This document shows, in pieces, positions 27,706-37,585 of a DNA stretch of 64,000 nt. The notes under the pieces were generated by a model that was given only the letters and a program-made list of their open reading frames with translations, did no database searches and was not told the DNA's origin. Position 1 is the first letter of the stretch, and every line of letters starts with the position of its first letter. A program made the position numbers and the translations under genes. Source of the DNA: Sedimentibacter sp. SX930 (GTDB lineage: Bacteria > Bacillota > Bacilli > Lactobacillales > Aerococcaceae); assembly GCA_002155105.1 (NCBI GenBank), contig MUZD01000001.1:186001-250000 (forward strand), written 5' to 3'.

Positions 27706-27963
27706 ATGCCGGATAATTTGAGTCAGATTAAGGAACAACTGGAATGTCACTTAGGGCAGAAAGTTATGCTGACTGCGCAAGCAGGACGCAAACGCAAGAC
27801 AGAACGAAAAGGTATTTTACGGGAAACGTATCATGCTGTATTTGTGGTTGATCTAGACCAAAACGAAAATGCATTTGAACGTGTATCATACAGTTATGCA
27901 GATGTTTTAACCGAAGCTGTAGAGATCTTATTTTATGATGAAGAAAAATGCCAGTACGCTTAA
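27706..27963 (+). CDS. veg: Veg protein
   Basis: An 85-residue small protein matching Veg of Firmicutes: LSQIKEQLECHLGQKVMLTAQAGRKRKTERKGILRETYHAVFVV (described, not quoted in full, as residues 5-48) with an SH3-like beta core and a conserved KRKT segment. In Bacillus veg lies between the rsmA region and ispE as here, has an exceptionally strong promoter, and affects biofilm matrix gene expression and spore outgrowth; its role in a non-sporulating relative is not known. Confidence 0.93.
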   Translation: MPDNLSQIKEQLECHLGQKVMLTAQAGRKRKTERKGILRETYHAVFVVDLDQNENAFERVSYSYADVLTEAVEILFYDEEKCQYA

Positions 27964-27992
27964 ATTATGTAAGAACTTATTCCAAATAAATC

Positions 27993-28023
27993 AAACAGAC
28001 ATCGAAATGTCTGTTTTTTTTTA
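27993..28023 (+). terminator. Terminator after veg
   Basis: AAACAGACAT/ATGTCTGTTT with a CGAA loop and a long T run. Confidence 0.92.
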
Positions 28024-28201
28024 TCGAAAAATCGCCTGCTGCAAGAGAAATCGTGTATGGGGAAAACCGGTTCCGGGCACTGAGCCGTGAGATATTGATC
28101 ATTCAGAAAGTAATTCTTGGTTATTGACATATAATTCTTTTAAAAACGGCACGCTTACGCTAGTATTGTAGTATAAGAACAGTTGAGAGGAGCGTGGAGC
28201 G

Positions 28202-29062
28202 ATGGAATGGATTGAACGGGCACCGGCAAAAATAAATTTGGCGTTAGATGTATTGTATAAGCGGGATGACCTTTATCATGAACTCGAAATGGTGATGGCT
28301 TCAGTCGACCTCGCGGACCATCTTACGTTTACTCCTCTCGAAAAAGATGAAATCAGAATCTACACGAACAAAGTGTTTTTGCCCGTGGATACGCGAAATC
28401 ATGTCTATCAAGCAGTGAAGCTTCTCAAAGACCGTTGCGGGATAAAGAAAGGGATCAAAATCGAAATCGACAAGAAAATCCCTGTCGCTGCCGGATTGGG
28501 CGGCGGCAGCACGGATGCGGCTGCGGCTTTGCGCGCGCTGAACAAGATTTGGGATCTGCAGCTTTCTGTTGAGGAGCTGATTGCGATCGGCAACCAAGTA
28601 GGCTCGGATGTTCCCTACAGCATAGTGGGTGGCACAGCCTTCGTATCAGGCCGAGGGGAAATCGTCCGCAAACTGCGACCGATGCCATCCTGTTGGGTGA
28701 TTTTGGCGAAACCGCGCCTGAGCGTCTCGACGAAGACGATTTTCCGGCTGTTGGCTGTCGAGCAACTGCAGCACAAACCGACTTCCCGCATCGTAACGCA
28801 AGCCATCGAGGAGGGCGATTACGAGCGGATGTGTCAGAACGTAGGGAATGCTTTAGAGCAAGTGACCTTCAATAAGCATCCGGAACTGCGCCAATTGAAG
28901 GACCGGATGGAGAAGTACGGCCTTGATGGCGTGACTATGAGCGGCAGTGGCCCTACCATCATCGGATTCAGCAGAAACACGTCGCGCATCAAAAGAGCCT
29001 ATAACAGTCTGCGCGGATTCTGCGAAGAAGTATACATGGTCCGACTGCTCAACGAAGAATGA
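28202..29062 (+). CDS. ispE: 4-diphosphocytidyl-2-C-methyl-D-erythritol kinase (IspE)
   Basis: A 286-residue GHMP-family kinase that phosphorylates CDP-methylerythritol in the non-mevalonate isoprenoid route. Motif 1 APAKINLALDV, the ATP loop VAAGLGGGSTDAAAALRALN and the C-terminal MSGSGPTIIGF are typical and intact. The upstream region has TTGACATATAAT near 28123-28134 and TATAAG near 28170 as possible promoter pieces. Most Lactobacillales make isoprenoids from mevalonate, so ispE here may be a positional relic with another function; no other pathway gene is visible in the window. Confidence 0.9.
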   Translation: MEWIERAPAKINLALDVLYKRDDLYHELEMVMASVDLADHLTFTPLEKDEIRIYTNKVFLPVDTRNHVYQAVKLLKDRCGIKKGIKIEIDKKIPVAAGLGGGSTDAAAALRALNKIWDLQLSVEELIAIGNQVGSDVPYSIVGGTAFVSGRGEIVRKLRPMPSCWVILAKPRLSVSTKTIFRLLAVEQLQHKPTSRIVTQAIEEGDYERMCQNVGNALEQVTFNKHPELRQLKDRMEKYGLDGVTMSGSGPTIIGFSRNTSRIKRAYNSLRGFCEEVYMVRLLNEE

Positions 29063-29069
29063 ATAGAAA

Positions 29070-29310
29070 AGCGGGACAAGCCCGCTCTGCCTCGAAAGAA
29101 ATTTAGGAAATCTGGCCTCGCAACGTTCCCTACGGTCACCTTATACTGGGACTCTAAGGGATGAACCCCTAAGACTCCCATGCAAATGAGCATCGCAGAG
29201 CGCAATGGGTCAGATTTATCTAATTTCCGAGAGGCAGGCTTGGACCGCTAGCCATCATTTTAGATGCATGAAACATTTTGCAAATCTGTAATACACCTAT
29301 GGTGATGCAC
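29070..29310. repeat. Dispersed inverted-repeat element, copy B (long form)
   Basis: Starts AGCGGGACAAGCC and its core ends GGCTTGGACCGCT at 29249; the tail with GCATGAAACA and CACCTATGGTGATGCA runs to about 29310. It is clearly homologous to 16902-17078 but contains 63 extra bases, including an internal hairpin GGGACTCTAAGGG/CCCTAAGACTCCC (29148-29180). Both copies lie directly after a stop codon. Confidence 0.8.
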
Positions 29311-29346
29311 AGCCGAAATTTAAATGCAAGACTATCTATGCCAGAC

Positions 29347-29386
29347 AAAAACCGCGAATCCCCCTGAAGGGTGTTTGCGGTTTTTG
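29347..29386 (+). terminator. Terminator before the zinc operon
   Basis: AAAAACCGC pairs with GCGGTTTTT around an inner CCCC/GGGG-type stem. Confidence 0.8.
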
Positions 29387-29409
29387 CTTGTGAAACGGAA
29401 GCGGAATGG

Positions 29410-29437
29410 TTGACGCGTTGCATCCAATTGTGATAAA
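29410..29437 (+). promoter_or_regulatory. Promoter of the zinc ABC operon
   Basis: TTGACG (29410-29415) and GATAAA (29432-29437, extended by TGT) with a 16-base spacer. Confidence 0.55.
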
Positions 29438-29458
29438 GTGTCTATCGGGACTTAAACA

Positions 29459-29469
29459 GTAATCATTAC
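29459..29469 (+). promoter_or_regulatory. Zur-like operator
   Basis: GTAATCATTAC is a perfect palindrome equal to the core of the Gram-positive Zur box (TCGTAATNATTACGA), placed between promoter and ribosome site. Repression when zinc is plentiful is expected. Confidence 0.65.
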
Positions 29470-29490
29470 GTTTTGGAGGAATAATAAATT

Positions 29491-30438
29491 ATGCTAAATA
29501 GATTGAAACTGACAGGCATTCTGTCTGCAGCGGCCCTTGTTCTGGTTGGTTGCGGAACGGGTGGAAGCGATGAATCAGCCGTTTCTGAAGATGGGATAAA
29601 GGTTGTCACAACCTTCTATCCGATGTATGACTTTGCGAAAAATGTGGTAGGCGATAATGGCGAAGTTTCCGTTTTGTTGGATGCCGGACAAGAATCGCAT
29701 GGCTATGAGCCGACGCCACAGGATATCGCGGCGATCGCTGACGCTGATGTGTTCGTCTACAACAGCGATGAAATGGAAACGTGGGTACCCAGCGTGCTGG
29801 AATCCATTGAATCGAGCGATGTGATCATCGTCGAGGCTGCCGAGGATATCGCGCTTTTTGAGTTGAAAGAGGCTGCAGAGGAAGAACACAGTGATGAAGA
29901 AGGCGAAGATGCCCACAATGTCGATCCGCATGTCTGGTTGGATCCGGTGTATGCACAAGAGGAAGTCGCCGCCATTTTGGCCGGAGTCCTTGAGGCGGAT
30001 GAAGCCAACAAAGAGAGTTACCAAGCGAATGCAGCTGCCTTCAACGAAAAATTGGCGGAATTGGATGCAGCCTATCAGACTGCCTTTGAGACTGCTGAAA
30101 ATCGCACATTCGTCGTCCAGCACGCAGCTTTCGGCTATATCGCCCGTCGCTACGAACTGACTGAAGTGGCGGTATCCGATGTGTCATCCGATGCGGAACC
30201 GAATCCTGCCAAGCTGGCTGAACTGCAACAATTTATGATCGATAATCAGATCACTACCGTTTATTACTCGGACAGTGCCTCTTCGAAAACCGCAGAAACG
30301 CTTGCCGAAGAAGCAGGGGCTACACTTGAAGTGCTGAGTCCGCTTGAAGGGATAACCGATGAAGACCAAGAAGCGGGCAAAGATTACCTGAGTGTGATGG
30401 AAGAAAATTTGACAGCTTTGAAAAAAGTGATCCAGTAA
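29491..30438 (+). CDS. Zinc ABC transporter substrate-binding lipoprotein
   Basis: A 315-residue cluster A-I metal-binding lipoprotein (ZnuA/AdcA type). The lipobox is LVGC near residue 21. A short acidic/histidine stretch (EEEHSDEEGEDAH, about 130-143) precedes NVDPHVWLDP, the family signature with a metal histidine; further ligands are likely in VVQHAAFGYIARRY and the C-terminal YYSDSASS region. It lacks the ZinT domain found in streptococcal AdcA. A Zur-like box upstream and the adjacent ATPase and permease support zinc uptake; manganese cannot be fully excluded. Confidence 0.9.
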   Translation: MLNRLKLTGILSAAALVLVGCGTGGSDESAVSEDGIKVVTTFYPMYDFAKNVVGDNGEVSVLLDAGQESHGYEPTPQDIAAIADADVFVYNSDEMETWVPSVLESIESSDVIIVEAAEDIALFELKEAAEEEHSDEEGEDAHNVDPHVWLDPVYAQEEVAAILAGVLEADEANKESYQANAAAFNEKLAELDAAYQTAFETAENRTFVVQHAAFGYIARRYELTEVAVSDVSSDAEPNPAKLAELQQFMIDNQITTVYYSDSASSKTAETLAEEAGATLEVLSPLEGITDEDQEAGKDYLSVMEENLTALKKVIQ

Positions 30439-30456
30439 GAGAAGAGAGGGATTCAA

Positions 30457-31164
30457 GTGGAATATATCGATGTACAGCATCTGTCGTTCTATTACGATGA
30501 TGAACCTGTCCTGCAGGATATCACATTCCAAGTGCACGAAGGGGAATTCGTCATCCTTACAGGCGAAAACGGCGCCGCTAAATCCACTTTATTGAAGAGC
30601 ATCCTGGGCCTGTTGAATCCCCGGGAGGGCAGCGCGACGATTTCGAAGGTGAACTATCGTGGGGAAAAGCTTACGATCGGTTATGCACCGCAGCAAATTT
30701 CGTCGTTCAATATCGGGTTTCCGAGCAGGGTACTTGAGTTTGTGGAGTCGGGCAGATACCAAAAAGGCAAATGGTTCAAAAAATTGGATGAAGAAGATAA
30801 TACCCATGTAAAAAAAGCTTTGGAATCAGTGGGCATGTGGGAGATGCGCAACAAAAAAATCGGTGAACTATCCGGTGGCCAAAAACAACGCATCGCCTTG
30901 GCCCGCATTTTCGCAACCGATCCGGACTTATTTGTGCTCGATGAGCCGACAACCGGAATGGACAAGGAATCGCGTGAGCGTTTCTATCGTTTGCTGAAAC
31001 ACAATTCACAAGTCCACAATAAAGCGATCATCATGGTGACGCACGAGCATGAAGATATCAAAGAATTTATGGATACCCATATTCAGTTGGTCAGAAAGGA
31101 GGATTCGCCGTGGAGATGTTTCTCTATGGATTTATGCAAAGAGCCTTCCAAGCATCAACATTGA
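30457..31164 (+). CDS. Zinc ABC transporter ATP-binding protein
   Basis: A 235-residue ABC ATPase of the ZnuC/AdcC type. Walker A reads GENGAAKST, with Ala for the third Gly, a variant common in AdcC; the signature is LSGGQKQR and Walker B is LFVLDEPTTGMD, followed by the H-loop in MVTHEHED. GTG start 18 bases after the binding-protein gene. Its last 55 bases overlap the permease gene, so the C-terminal tail (from about residue 217) is shaped by the neighbour's coding sequence. Confidence 0.92.
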   Translation: MEYIDVQHLSFYYDDEPVLQDITFQVHEGEFVILTGENGAAKSTLLKSILGLLNPREGSATISKVNYRGEKLTIGYAPQQISSFNIGFPSRVLEFVESGRYQKGKWFKKLDEEDNTHVKKALESVGMWEMRNKKIGELSGGQKQRIALARIFATDPDLFVLDEPTTGMDKESRERFYRLLKHNSQVHNKAIIMVTHEHEDIKEFMDTHIQLVRKEDSPWRCFSMDLCKEPSKHQH

Positions 31165-31919
31165 TCGCAATCATGGCACCCATTTTGGGCCTGCTGCTGA
31201 TTTTGCGCAGGCAATCCTTAATGGCGGATACGCTGTCGCATGTTTCCTTGGCCGGAGTTGCTTTAGGGATGCTTCTTAACATTAATCCGACGCTCACTAC
31301 ATTAGGCATCGTCATTTTGGCGGCGATCGGGATCGAATATTTGCGCGTCATCTTCAAAGGCTATTCGGAAATATCCATCGCAATCCTGATGGCTACGGGA
31401 ATGGCGGTAGCATTGGTTTTGATGAGCTTCGTATCCGGGAAACAGAACGCAAGTGTCGAGCAGTTTTTGTTCGGATCGATCATCACCATCAATGATGAGC
31501 AGATCCTCATCTTGTTGGCATTGGCAATCATAGTCGTTTTGTTGTATCTGATTTTCCGCAAACCGTTGTATGTGTTGACGTTTGATGAAGACACGGCCCA
31601 TACAGCGGGCTTGCCGGTCCGCATGATGTCGCTGCTGGTTTCGGTGATTACGGGGGTTGCCATCAGCGTGGTGATGCCGATTACCGGTTCGCTATTGGTT
31701 TCTTCAATCATGATTCTGCCGGCAGCCATCTCGATGAGATTGGTGCATACCTTCAACGGCGTCATCCTGCTTGGGATAGGCATCGGTTTGACGGGAATGT
31801 ACGGGGGATTGTTCGCATCCTATCAGTACGGGACGCCTCCCGGTGCCACAATCACCTTGGTTTTCGTGGCCATGTTCATTTTGACCAGCATCTATAAGGT
31901 CATCGTCGAAAAGAAGTAG
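31110..31919 (+). CDS. Zinc ABC transporter permease
   Basis: A 269-residue ABC-3 family membrane protein with about eight to nine hydrophobic segments. RRQSLMADTLSHVSLAGVAL is the conserved cytoplasmic loop near the N-terminus. The GTG start is seven bases behind AAAGGAGG (31095-31102) inside the ATPase gene; the ATG two codons later is less well placed. It forms the channel for the metal delivered by the lipoprotein, and ends the operon before a terminator. Confidence 0.92.
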   Translation: MEMFLYGFMQRAFQASTLIAIMAPILGLLLILRRQSLMADTLSHVSLAGVALGMLLNINPTLTTLGIVILAAIGIEYLRVIFKGYSEISIAILMATGMAVALVLMSFVSGKQNASVEQFLFGSIITINDEQILILLALAIIVVLLYLIFRKPLYVLTFDEDTAHTAGLPVRMMSLLVSVITGVAISVVMPITGSLLVSSIMILPAAISMRLVHTFNGVILLGIGIGLTGMYGGLFASYQYGTPPGATITLVFVAMFILTSIYKVIVEKK

Positions 31920-31942
31920 AATCTTAACAATAAGATATATGG

Positions 31943-31970
31943 ACAAGAGCAGAACATTGCTCTTGTTTTT
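31943..31970 (+). terminator. Terminator after the zinc operon
   Basis: ACAAGAGCA/TGCTCTTGT with T8. Confidence 0.9.
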
Positions 31971-31987
31971 TTTGCTAAAATTCGATT

Positions 31988-32043
31988 AAAAACGAACAAT
32001 CAACAATTAAAAGCTTCCATTTTTCAGGAACCAACTATATAAT
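31988..32043 (+). promoter_or_regulatory. purR promoter with a PurBox-like site
   Basis: AAAAACGAACAAT (31988-32000) matches the PurBox AWWWCCGAACWWT with one mismatch. TTCCAT (32015-32020), 17 bases, TATAAT (32038-32043) follows. Autoregulation by PurR is plausible. Confidence 0.55.
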
Positions 32044-32077
32044 AGGGAAAAGAACGCAATATGAGGAGAGATTTGGA

Positions 32078-32905
32078 TTGAAAATAAAGCGCAGTGAACG
32101 GTTAGTCGATATGACCCGTTACTTATTAGAGAGACCGCATCGGTTGATTTCATTGACCTATTTCGCTAAACGTTATGAATCAGCGAAATCATCCATCAGT
32201 GAAGACTTATCCATCATCAAAAAAACATTTGAAGATCGGGGAACAGGGATTGTCGAAACGCTGCCGGGTGCAGCAGGCGGCGTCAAATATATTCCGACAA
32301 TCACCAAAGAAAATGCCCGCGAAATTATAGAAGAAATGTGCGAAATCATGAACAGTAAAGATCGTCTGCTGCCAGGGGGATACGTTTATCTTTCCGACAT
32401 GTTGGGCAATCCGGAAATCCTGCAGAAAATCGGACGTGTAATCGCGGCTCAATACGTCGACAAAAAAGTCGATGCAGTCATGACTGTAGCCACTAAAGGG
32501 GTTCCGATCGCGCAAGCGGTTGCCACTTATCTGAATGTGCCGTTCGTCATCGTGCGCCGTGATTCGAAAATTACCGAAGGCTCCACAGTGAGCATCAATT
32601 ACGTTTCAGGTTCATCCGATCGTGTTGAAAAAATGGAGCTATCCAAGCGCAGTTTGCCGCGCGGTTCAAAAGTTCTCATCGTCGATGATTTCCTGAAAGG
32701 CGGCGGCACCATCAACGGTATGCGCAGCATGATTTCCGAATTCGAATCGGAGACAGTCGGCGTAACCGTCTTCGCTGAAGCTGGCTACAATTCCAAGCGT
32801 GAAGTATTCGATTATACGTCACTGATCCGCGTAAACAATATCGACCTGAAAGATCATTCCATCAGCGTGGGCTTGGGCAATTATTTCGATTCAAGCACCG
32901 AGTGA
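32078..32905 (+). CDS. purR: Purine operon regulator PurR
   Basis: A 275-residue Gram-positive PurR: N-terminal winged helix (residues 1-75, KRSERLVDMTRYLLERPH) joined to a phosphoribosyltransferase-like domain with the PRPP loop VLIVDDFLKGGGT, which senses PRPP rather than catalysing. It binds PurBoxes to repress, or in lactic acid bacteria activate, purine genes. TTG start behind GAGGAGAG. In Bacillus the order is ispE-purR-yabJ-spoVG-glmU; here a zinc operon and a cupin gene take the place of the intervening genes. Confidence 0.95.
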   Translation: MKIKRSERLVDMTRYLLERPHRLISLTYFAKRYESAKSSISEDLSIIKKTFEDRGTGIVETLPGAAGGVKYIPTITKENAREIIEEMCEIMNSKDRLLPGGYVYLSDMLGNPEILQKIGRVIAAQYVDKKVDAVMTVATKGVPIAQAVATYLNVPFVIVRRDSKITEGSTVSINYVSGSSDRVEKMELSKRSLPRGSKVLIVDDFLKGGGTINGMRSMISEFESETVGVTVFAEAGYNSKREVFDYTSLIRVNNIDLKDHSISVGLGNYFDSSTE

Positions 32906-32919
32906 GAATAATCATTAAA

Positions 32920-32956
32920 AAAGAGCTGGACCTTAAAATCAAGGACCGGCTCTTTG
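32920..32956 (+). terminator. Terminator after purR
   Basis: AAAGAGCTGGACCTT pairs with AAGGACCGGCTCTTT. It can also serve the convergent cupin gene. Confidence 0.8.
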
Positions 32957-33005
32957 GTTTGTCTTGGGAATTGAAATTTGGATTCGCCAAGTGTAATTGG
33001 AAAAT

Positions 33006-33539
33006 TCACACGTTATCTTTCCTGAAGGAAGCCTCCGGTAGTTTTTTGTAGGCCAATTTTTCCAAAATGCTTCCGTAATCAGGATAAACTTTGATTAGCG
33101 CATCATAAGGCAGCAATTCAAAATCACGGTAATCGAATCCTGGGGAAACCATGCAACTTACGAGAGCATAGTCTCCGGATGATCCTGTGACGCTGCTTCC
33201 AAAGATGACCCCTTTCGGAACCGTAAATTGGAAAAGTTCCCCTTTTTCGGGATGGCGCCCCATCTTGACTGCCTCGTAACGGCCGTCGGGATACAACAGA
33301 TGGATCGTCAAGGTGCTGCCCTCATGAAAATACCAAGCCTCATCGGATTTCAAGCGGTGAAAATGGGAAGGGTTGTCTGCAGTCAACAAGAAGAGAATGT
33401 TGCTGTAGAGATAGCGTTCCCTCCGGTCCTCGGTAACGATCAGTTCGGGAGAATGGCCCGTTTCACGAAAGTAGCCGCCTTCCGCATGCGGTTGCAGCAA
33501 CAGTTCGTGTATCCAAAATGATGCAGTCGGTTTTGTCAT
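33006..33539 (-). CDS. DUF985 cupin-domain protein
   Basis: A 177-residue RmlC-like cupin of the DUF985 (cupin_5) family: HELLLQPHAEGGYFRETGHS, SNILFLLTADNPSHFHRLKS, DEAWYFHEGSTL and SCMVSPGFDYRDFEL are the family blocks, with likely metal or sugar ligands among the histidines. Function of the family is not established; some members are annotated as sugar-nucleotide epimerase-like. Start chosen at 33539 (MTKPTASF) with AAAGGA upstream; a longer frame to 33674 has no ribosome site and covers the glmU promoter side. Confidence 0.82.
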   Translation of the reverse strand: MTKPTASFWIHELLLQPHAEGGYFRETGHSPELIVTEDRRERYLYSNILFLLTADNPSHFHRLKSDEAWYFHEGSTLTIHLLYPDGRYEAVKMGRHPEKGELFQFTVPKGVIFGSSVTGSSGDYALVSCMVSPGFDYRDFELLPYDALIKVYPDYGSILEKLAYKKLPEASFRKDNV

Positions 33540-33675
33540 TGGGATCAATCCTTTCGATGTGTCTTCCTGTCTACAAGTATATCCAAAAAACCGGTCAATA
33601 AGAAACAATGTATCCGCATTCTTCGTATTTCCATTAGAAAATGAAGAGAAGTCTGTATTTATGTACGACATCATA

Positions 33676-33704
33676 TTGAAAAAAGCAAGTTTTTAGGCTA
33701 AGAT
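33676..33704 (+). promoter_or_regulatory. glmU promoter
   Basis: TTGAAA (33676-33681), 17 bases, TAAGAT (33699-33704). Confidence 0.6.
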
Positions 33705-33745
33705 AATTTAGTTGAAGGAATAAAATGAAAAGATAGGAGTTGCTT

Positions 33746-35122
33746 ATGGCTAATCGTTTTGCAATCATACTTGCTGCTGGTCAAGGAACGCGCATGAAAA
33801 GTAAGCTTTATAAAGTACTGCATGCAGTTTGCGGAAAACCAATGGTAGAGCACGTCGTGGATCAAGTAGAGGCTGCTGGCATTGAAAAGGTAGTGACAAT
33901 TGTAGGGCACGGTGCGGATACTGTTAAAGGATGCTTGGGGGATCGTTCGGAATATGTATTGCAGGCGCAACAATTGGGAACAGGGCACGCTGTCCTGCAA
34001 GCGCAAGCTGTGCTGGAGAACGAAGAGGGCACTACGTTGGTCATCTGCGGAGATACACCGCTCTTGACTGCAGAGACGTTGGAATCCTTGTTGCAATACC
34101 ATGAAGAGAAAAAAGCGAAAGCAACTATCCTGACAGCGCATGCTGCTGATCCGAACGGCTATGGCCGCATCATCAGAAATGCGTCAGATAACGTAGAAAA
34201 AATTGTGGAACAAAAAGACGCTTCTCCGGAAGAAGTGCTTGTGCAGGAAATCAATACAGGCACGTATGCGTTCGATAACAAGTTTTTGTTTGCCGCGCTG
34301 CAATCAGTAGGCAACAACAATGCGCAAGGCGAGTATTACCTGCCGGATGTCATCGAAATCATGAAGAACCAAGGCGAAATCGTGACGGCTTACCAGATGA
34401 GCGACATGGGCGAAGCTTTGGGCGTGAACGATCGTGTGGCGTTGGCTGAAGCCTCCGTCTACATGAAGAGACGCATCAATGAAAAGCATATGCGCAATGG
34501 TGTTACTTTGATCGACCCGGATGCTACCTACATCGAGGCGGATGTGATCATCGGAAGTGATACAGTCATTGAACCGAACGTATTCCTGAAAGGGAAAACA
34601 ATCATCGGGGAAGATTGTTTCATCGGATCAGGCTCAGAACTGAGCAACACAACGATCGGTGACCGTGTCCAAATCAGAAGTTCAAATCTGGAGGACTCCG
34701 TGATGGAATCGGACAGCAACATCGGTCCGTTCAGCCACCTGAGACCGAACAGCCACATCGGAAAACGCGTCCACATCGGAAATTTTGTGGAAGTGAAGAA
34801 TGCTGTATTGAACGAAGACACAAAAGTCGGACATCTGACTTATGTGGGAGACGCGGATCTCGGTAAAAACATCAACGTCGGTTGCGGCACTGTCTTCGTG
34901 AATTATGACGGCAAGCACAAACACCGTTCCAGCATCGGCGACAATACATTCATCGGTTGCAATGTGAACATTGTGGCGCCTGTCAACGTAGAGGCCAACA
35001 CATTCCTAGCTGCAGGTTCGACCATCACCAAAGATGTGCCTGAAGGCGCGATGGGCATCGCCCGCAGCCGCCAGGAGAACAAACCCGGCTATTGGGAAAA
35101 ATTGCCGCCAGCTAAAAAATAA
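33746..35122 (+). CDS. glmU: Bifunctional UDP-GlcNAc pyrophosphorylase / GlcN-1-P acetyltransferase
   Basis: A 458-residue two-domain enzyme making UDP-N-acetylglucosamine for peptidoglycan and teichoic acids. The N-terminal uridylyltransferase has [11 protein letters not shown] and [10 protein letters not shown]; the C-terminal left-handed beta helix (about 250-458) has hexapeptide repeats such as [10 protein letters not shown] and the acetyltransferase part [38 protein letters not shown] 33746 follows TAGGAG by six bases. It precedes prs, as in Bacillus. Confidence 0.97.
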   Translation: MANRFAIILAAGQGTRMKSKLYKVLHAVCGKPMVEHVVDQVEAAGIEKVVTIVGHGADTVKGCLGDRSEYVLQAQQLGTGHAVLQAQAVLENEEGTTLVICGDTPLLTAETLESLLQYHEEKKAKATILTAHAADPNGYGRIIRNASDNVEKIVEQKDASPEEVLVQEINTGTYAFDNKFLFAALQSVGNNNAQGEYYLPDVIEIMKNQGEIVTAYQMSDMGEALGVNDRVALAEASVYMKRRINEKHMRNGVTLIDPDATYIEADVIIGSDTVIEPNVFLKGKTIIGEDCFIGSGSELSNTTIGDRVQIRSSNLEDSVMESDSNIGPFSHLRPNSHIGKRVHIGNFVEVKNAVLNEDTKVGHLTYVGDADLGKNINVGCGTVFVNYDGKHKHRSSIGDNTFIGCNVNIVAPVNVEANTFLAAGSTITKDVPEGAMGIARSRQENKPGYWEKLPPAKK

Positions 35123-35219
35123 AAGCAAAACCTTATACATGTATGGTAGAATGATTTTGAAAATACAATATCAGTATGTGTTTAATTTGGTAAAAACAAA
35201 AGATTAACGGAGGATTATC

Positions 35220-36200
35220 ATGACAGAACATTACAAAGATCCAAAACTTAAGATTTTTTCCTTAAGTTCAAATCGCCCTTTGGCTGAGAAAATTGCGGCT
35301 GACGTTGGTGTCGAGTTAGGAACCCTTTCTTCATCCCAATTCAGCGATGGTGAAATCAAAATCAACATCGACGAAAGTATCCGCGGTTGCCACGTTTACG
35401 TCATCCAATCAACAAGCTCTCCGGTAAACGACCACTTGATGGAACTTTTGATCATGATTGATGCTTTGAAGCGCGCAAGTGCCAAGACGATCAACATCGT
35501 GTTGCCTTATTATGGTTATGCACGCCAAGACCGCAAAGCGCAATCACGTGAACCGATCACAGCGAAACTGGTGGCGAACATGATCACCAATGCTGGCGCT
35601 GACAGATTGTTGACACTTGATATGCATGCTCCTCAAATCCAAGGTTTCTTCGATATCCCGGTTGATCATTTATTGGGGGCTCCGTTGTTGGCAAGCTACT
35701 TCTTGGATCATGAAGTCTTGCATGATGACGTAGTCGTTGTTTCGCCTGATCACGGTGGCGTGACAAGAGCCCGCAAACTGGCTGAATTCATCAAAGCTCC
35801 GATTGCCATCATCGACAAGAGAAGACCGAAAGCGAACGTTGCTGAAGTAATGAACATCATCGGTAATGTCGAAGGTAAAAAATGTATCCTGATCGACGAC
35901 ATGATCGACACTGCCGGAACAATCACATTGGCTGCCCAAGCACTGCAAGATGCAGGCGCGTTGGATGTCTATGCTTGCTGCACACATGCTGTATTGTCAG
36001 GTCCAGCCATGGACCGCATCAACAACTCCGTAATCAAAGAATTGATCGTTACTGACTCGATCAATATCCCTGCTGACAAAGTCAGCGATAAAATCGTAAT
36101 GGTTTCCGTGTCACAATTGATTGCTGAAGCAATCAAACGGATCCACGAAAACCGCTCAGTAAGCCCGTTGTTCCAAGAAAAATTCGTAATCATCGACTAA
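35220..36200 (+). CDS. prs: Ribose-phosphate pyrophosphokinase (PRPP synthetase)
   Basis: A 326-residue class I PRPP synthetase that transfers pyrophosphate from ATP to ribose 5-phosphate. [16 protein letters not shown], the ATP flexible-loop [16 protein letters not shown], metal-binding [17 protein letters not shown] and the PRPP loop [14 protein letters not shown] are intact. It supplies PRPP for purine, pyrimidine and amino acid synthesis and thus the signal read by PurR. It has about 100 bases of upstream sequence after glmU and its own terminator. Confidence 0.97.
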   Translation: MTEHYKDPKLKIFSLSSNRPLAEKIAADVGVELGTLSSSQFSDGEIKINIDESIRGCHVYVIQSTSSPVNDHLMELLIMIDALKRASAKTINIVLPYYGYARQDRKAQSREPITAKLVANMITNAGADRLLTLDMHAPQIQGFFDIPVDHLLGAPLLASYFLDHEVLHDDVVVVSPDHGGVTRARKLAEFIKAPIAIIDKRRPKANVAEVMNIIGNVEGKKCILIDDMIDTAGTITLAAQALQDAGALDVYACCTHAVLSGPAMDRINNSVIKELIVTDSINIPADKVSDKIVMVSVSQLIAEAIKRIHENRSVSPLFQEKFVIID

Positions 36201-36213
36201 AAATCCGTTAGAC

Positions 36214-36245
36214 AAAAAAAGTCCTCCCTTGGAGGGCTTTTTTTG
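36214..36245 (+). terminator. Terminator after prs
   Basis: AAAAAAGTCCTCC/GGAGGGCTTTTTT with a CTT loop. Confidence 0.9.
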
Positions 36246-36318
36246 TTTGGAGGTGCGGTTGTGGCTTCGTAATGCGGCTGGAAAACATGAATAAATCGAA
36301 AGAATCCATGTTTTCGAG

Positions 36319-36349
36319 CCCCCAACCCCCAACAACCCCCAACAGCCCC
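36319..36349 (-). other. G-quadruplex-capable G-run cluster
   Basis: On the plus strand runs C5, C5, C5 and C4 are separated by AA, AACAA and AACAG; the minus strand therefore has four G-runs of four to five with short loops. It lies downstream of the ldh terminator, between convergent prs and ldh. No gene is seen in 36246-36395. Confidence 0.6.
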
Positions 36350-36399
36350 TAAAAAACCAAACCCCACATCACCGAAACCCGCAACAAACCAAAATAAAA

Positions 36400-36436
36400 A
36401 ACACCCGCCAGTCCCAAAAAGGGACTGGCGGGTGTT
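36400..36436. terminator. Terminator of ldh
   Basis: AACACCCGCCAGTCCC (36400-36415) pairs perfectly with GGGACTGGCGGGTGTT (36421-36436) around a five-base loop; the minus strand then runs into TTTTTATTTT. Confidence 0.93.
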
Positions 36437-36451
36437 TGAAATCGGATACGA

Positions 36452-37483
<1,032 letters not shown>

Positions 37484-37563
37484 TTACTCTTTGGGCCTAT
37501 CCCGCTCGGCAAAGATTTTCAGAACCAGCGAAGATTGCGCGAATGTGATAGACAGTGAACAAC

Positions 37564-37581
37564 CTGTGAAATATTATATAA
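37564..37581 (-). promoter_or_regulatory. Rex-like operator at ldh promoter
   Basis: CTGTGAAATATTATATAA matches the Rex consensus TTGTGAAATATTTCACAA at 14 of 18 positions, with an intact left half. It starts just past the -10 and covers the likely transcription start. Confidence 0.5.
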
Positions 37582-37585
37582 AGAT

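Noticed and set aside
30544-30600. Walker A of the zinc ATPase reads GENGAAKST instead of GxxGxGKST
   Set aside because: This Ala variant is common in AdcC/ZnuC-type proteins, so it is not evidence of inactivation.
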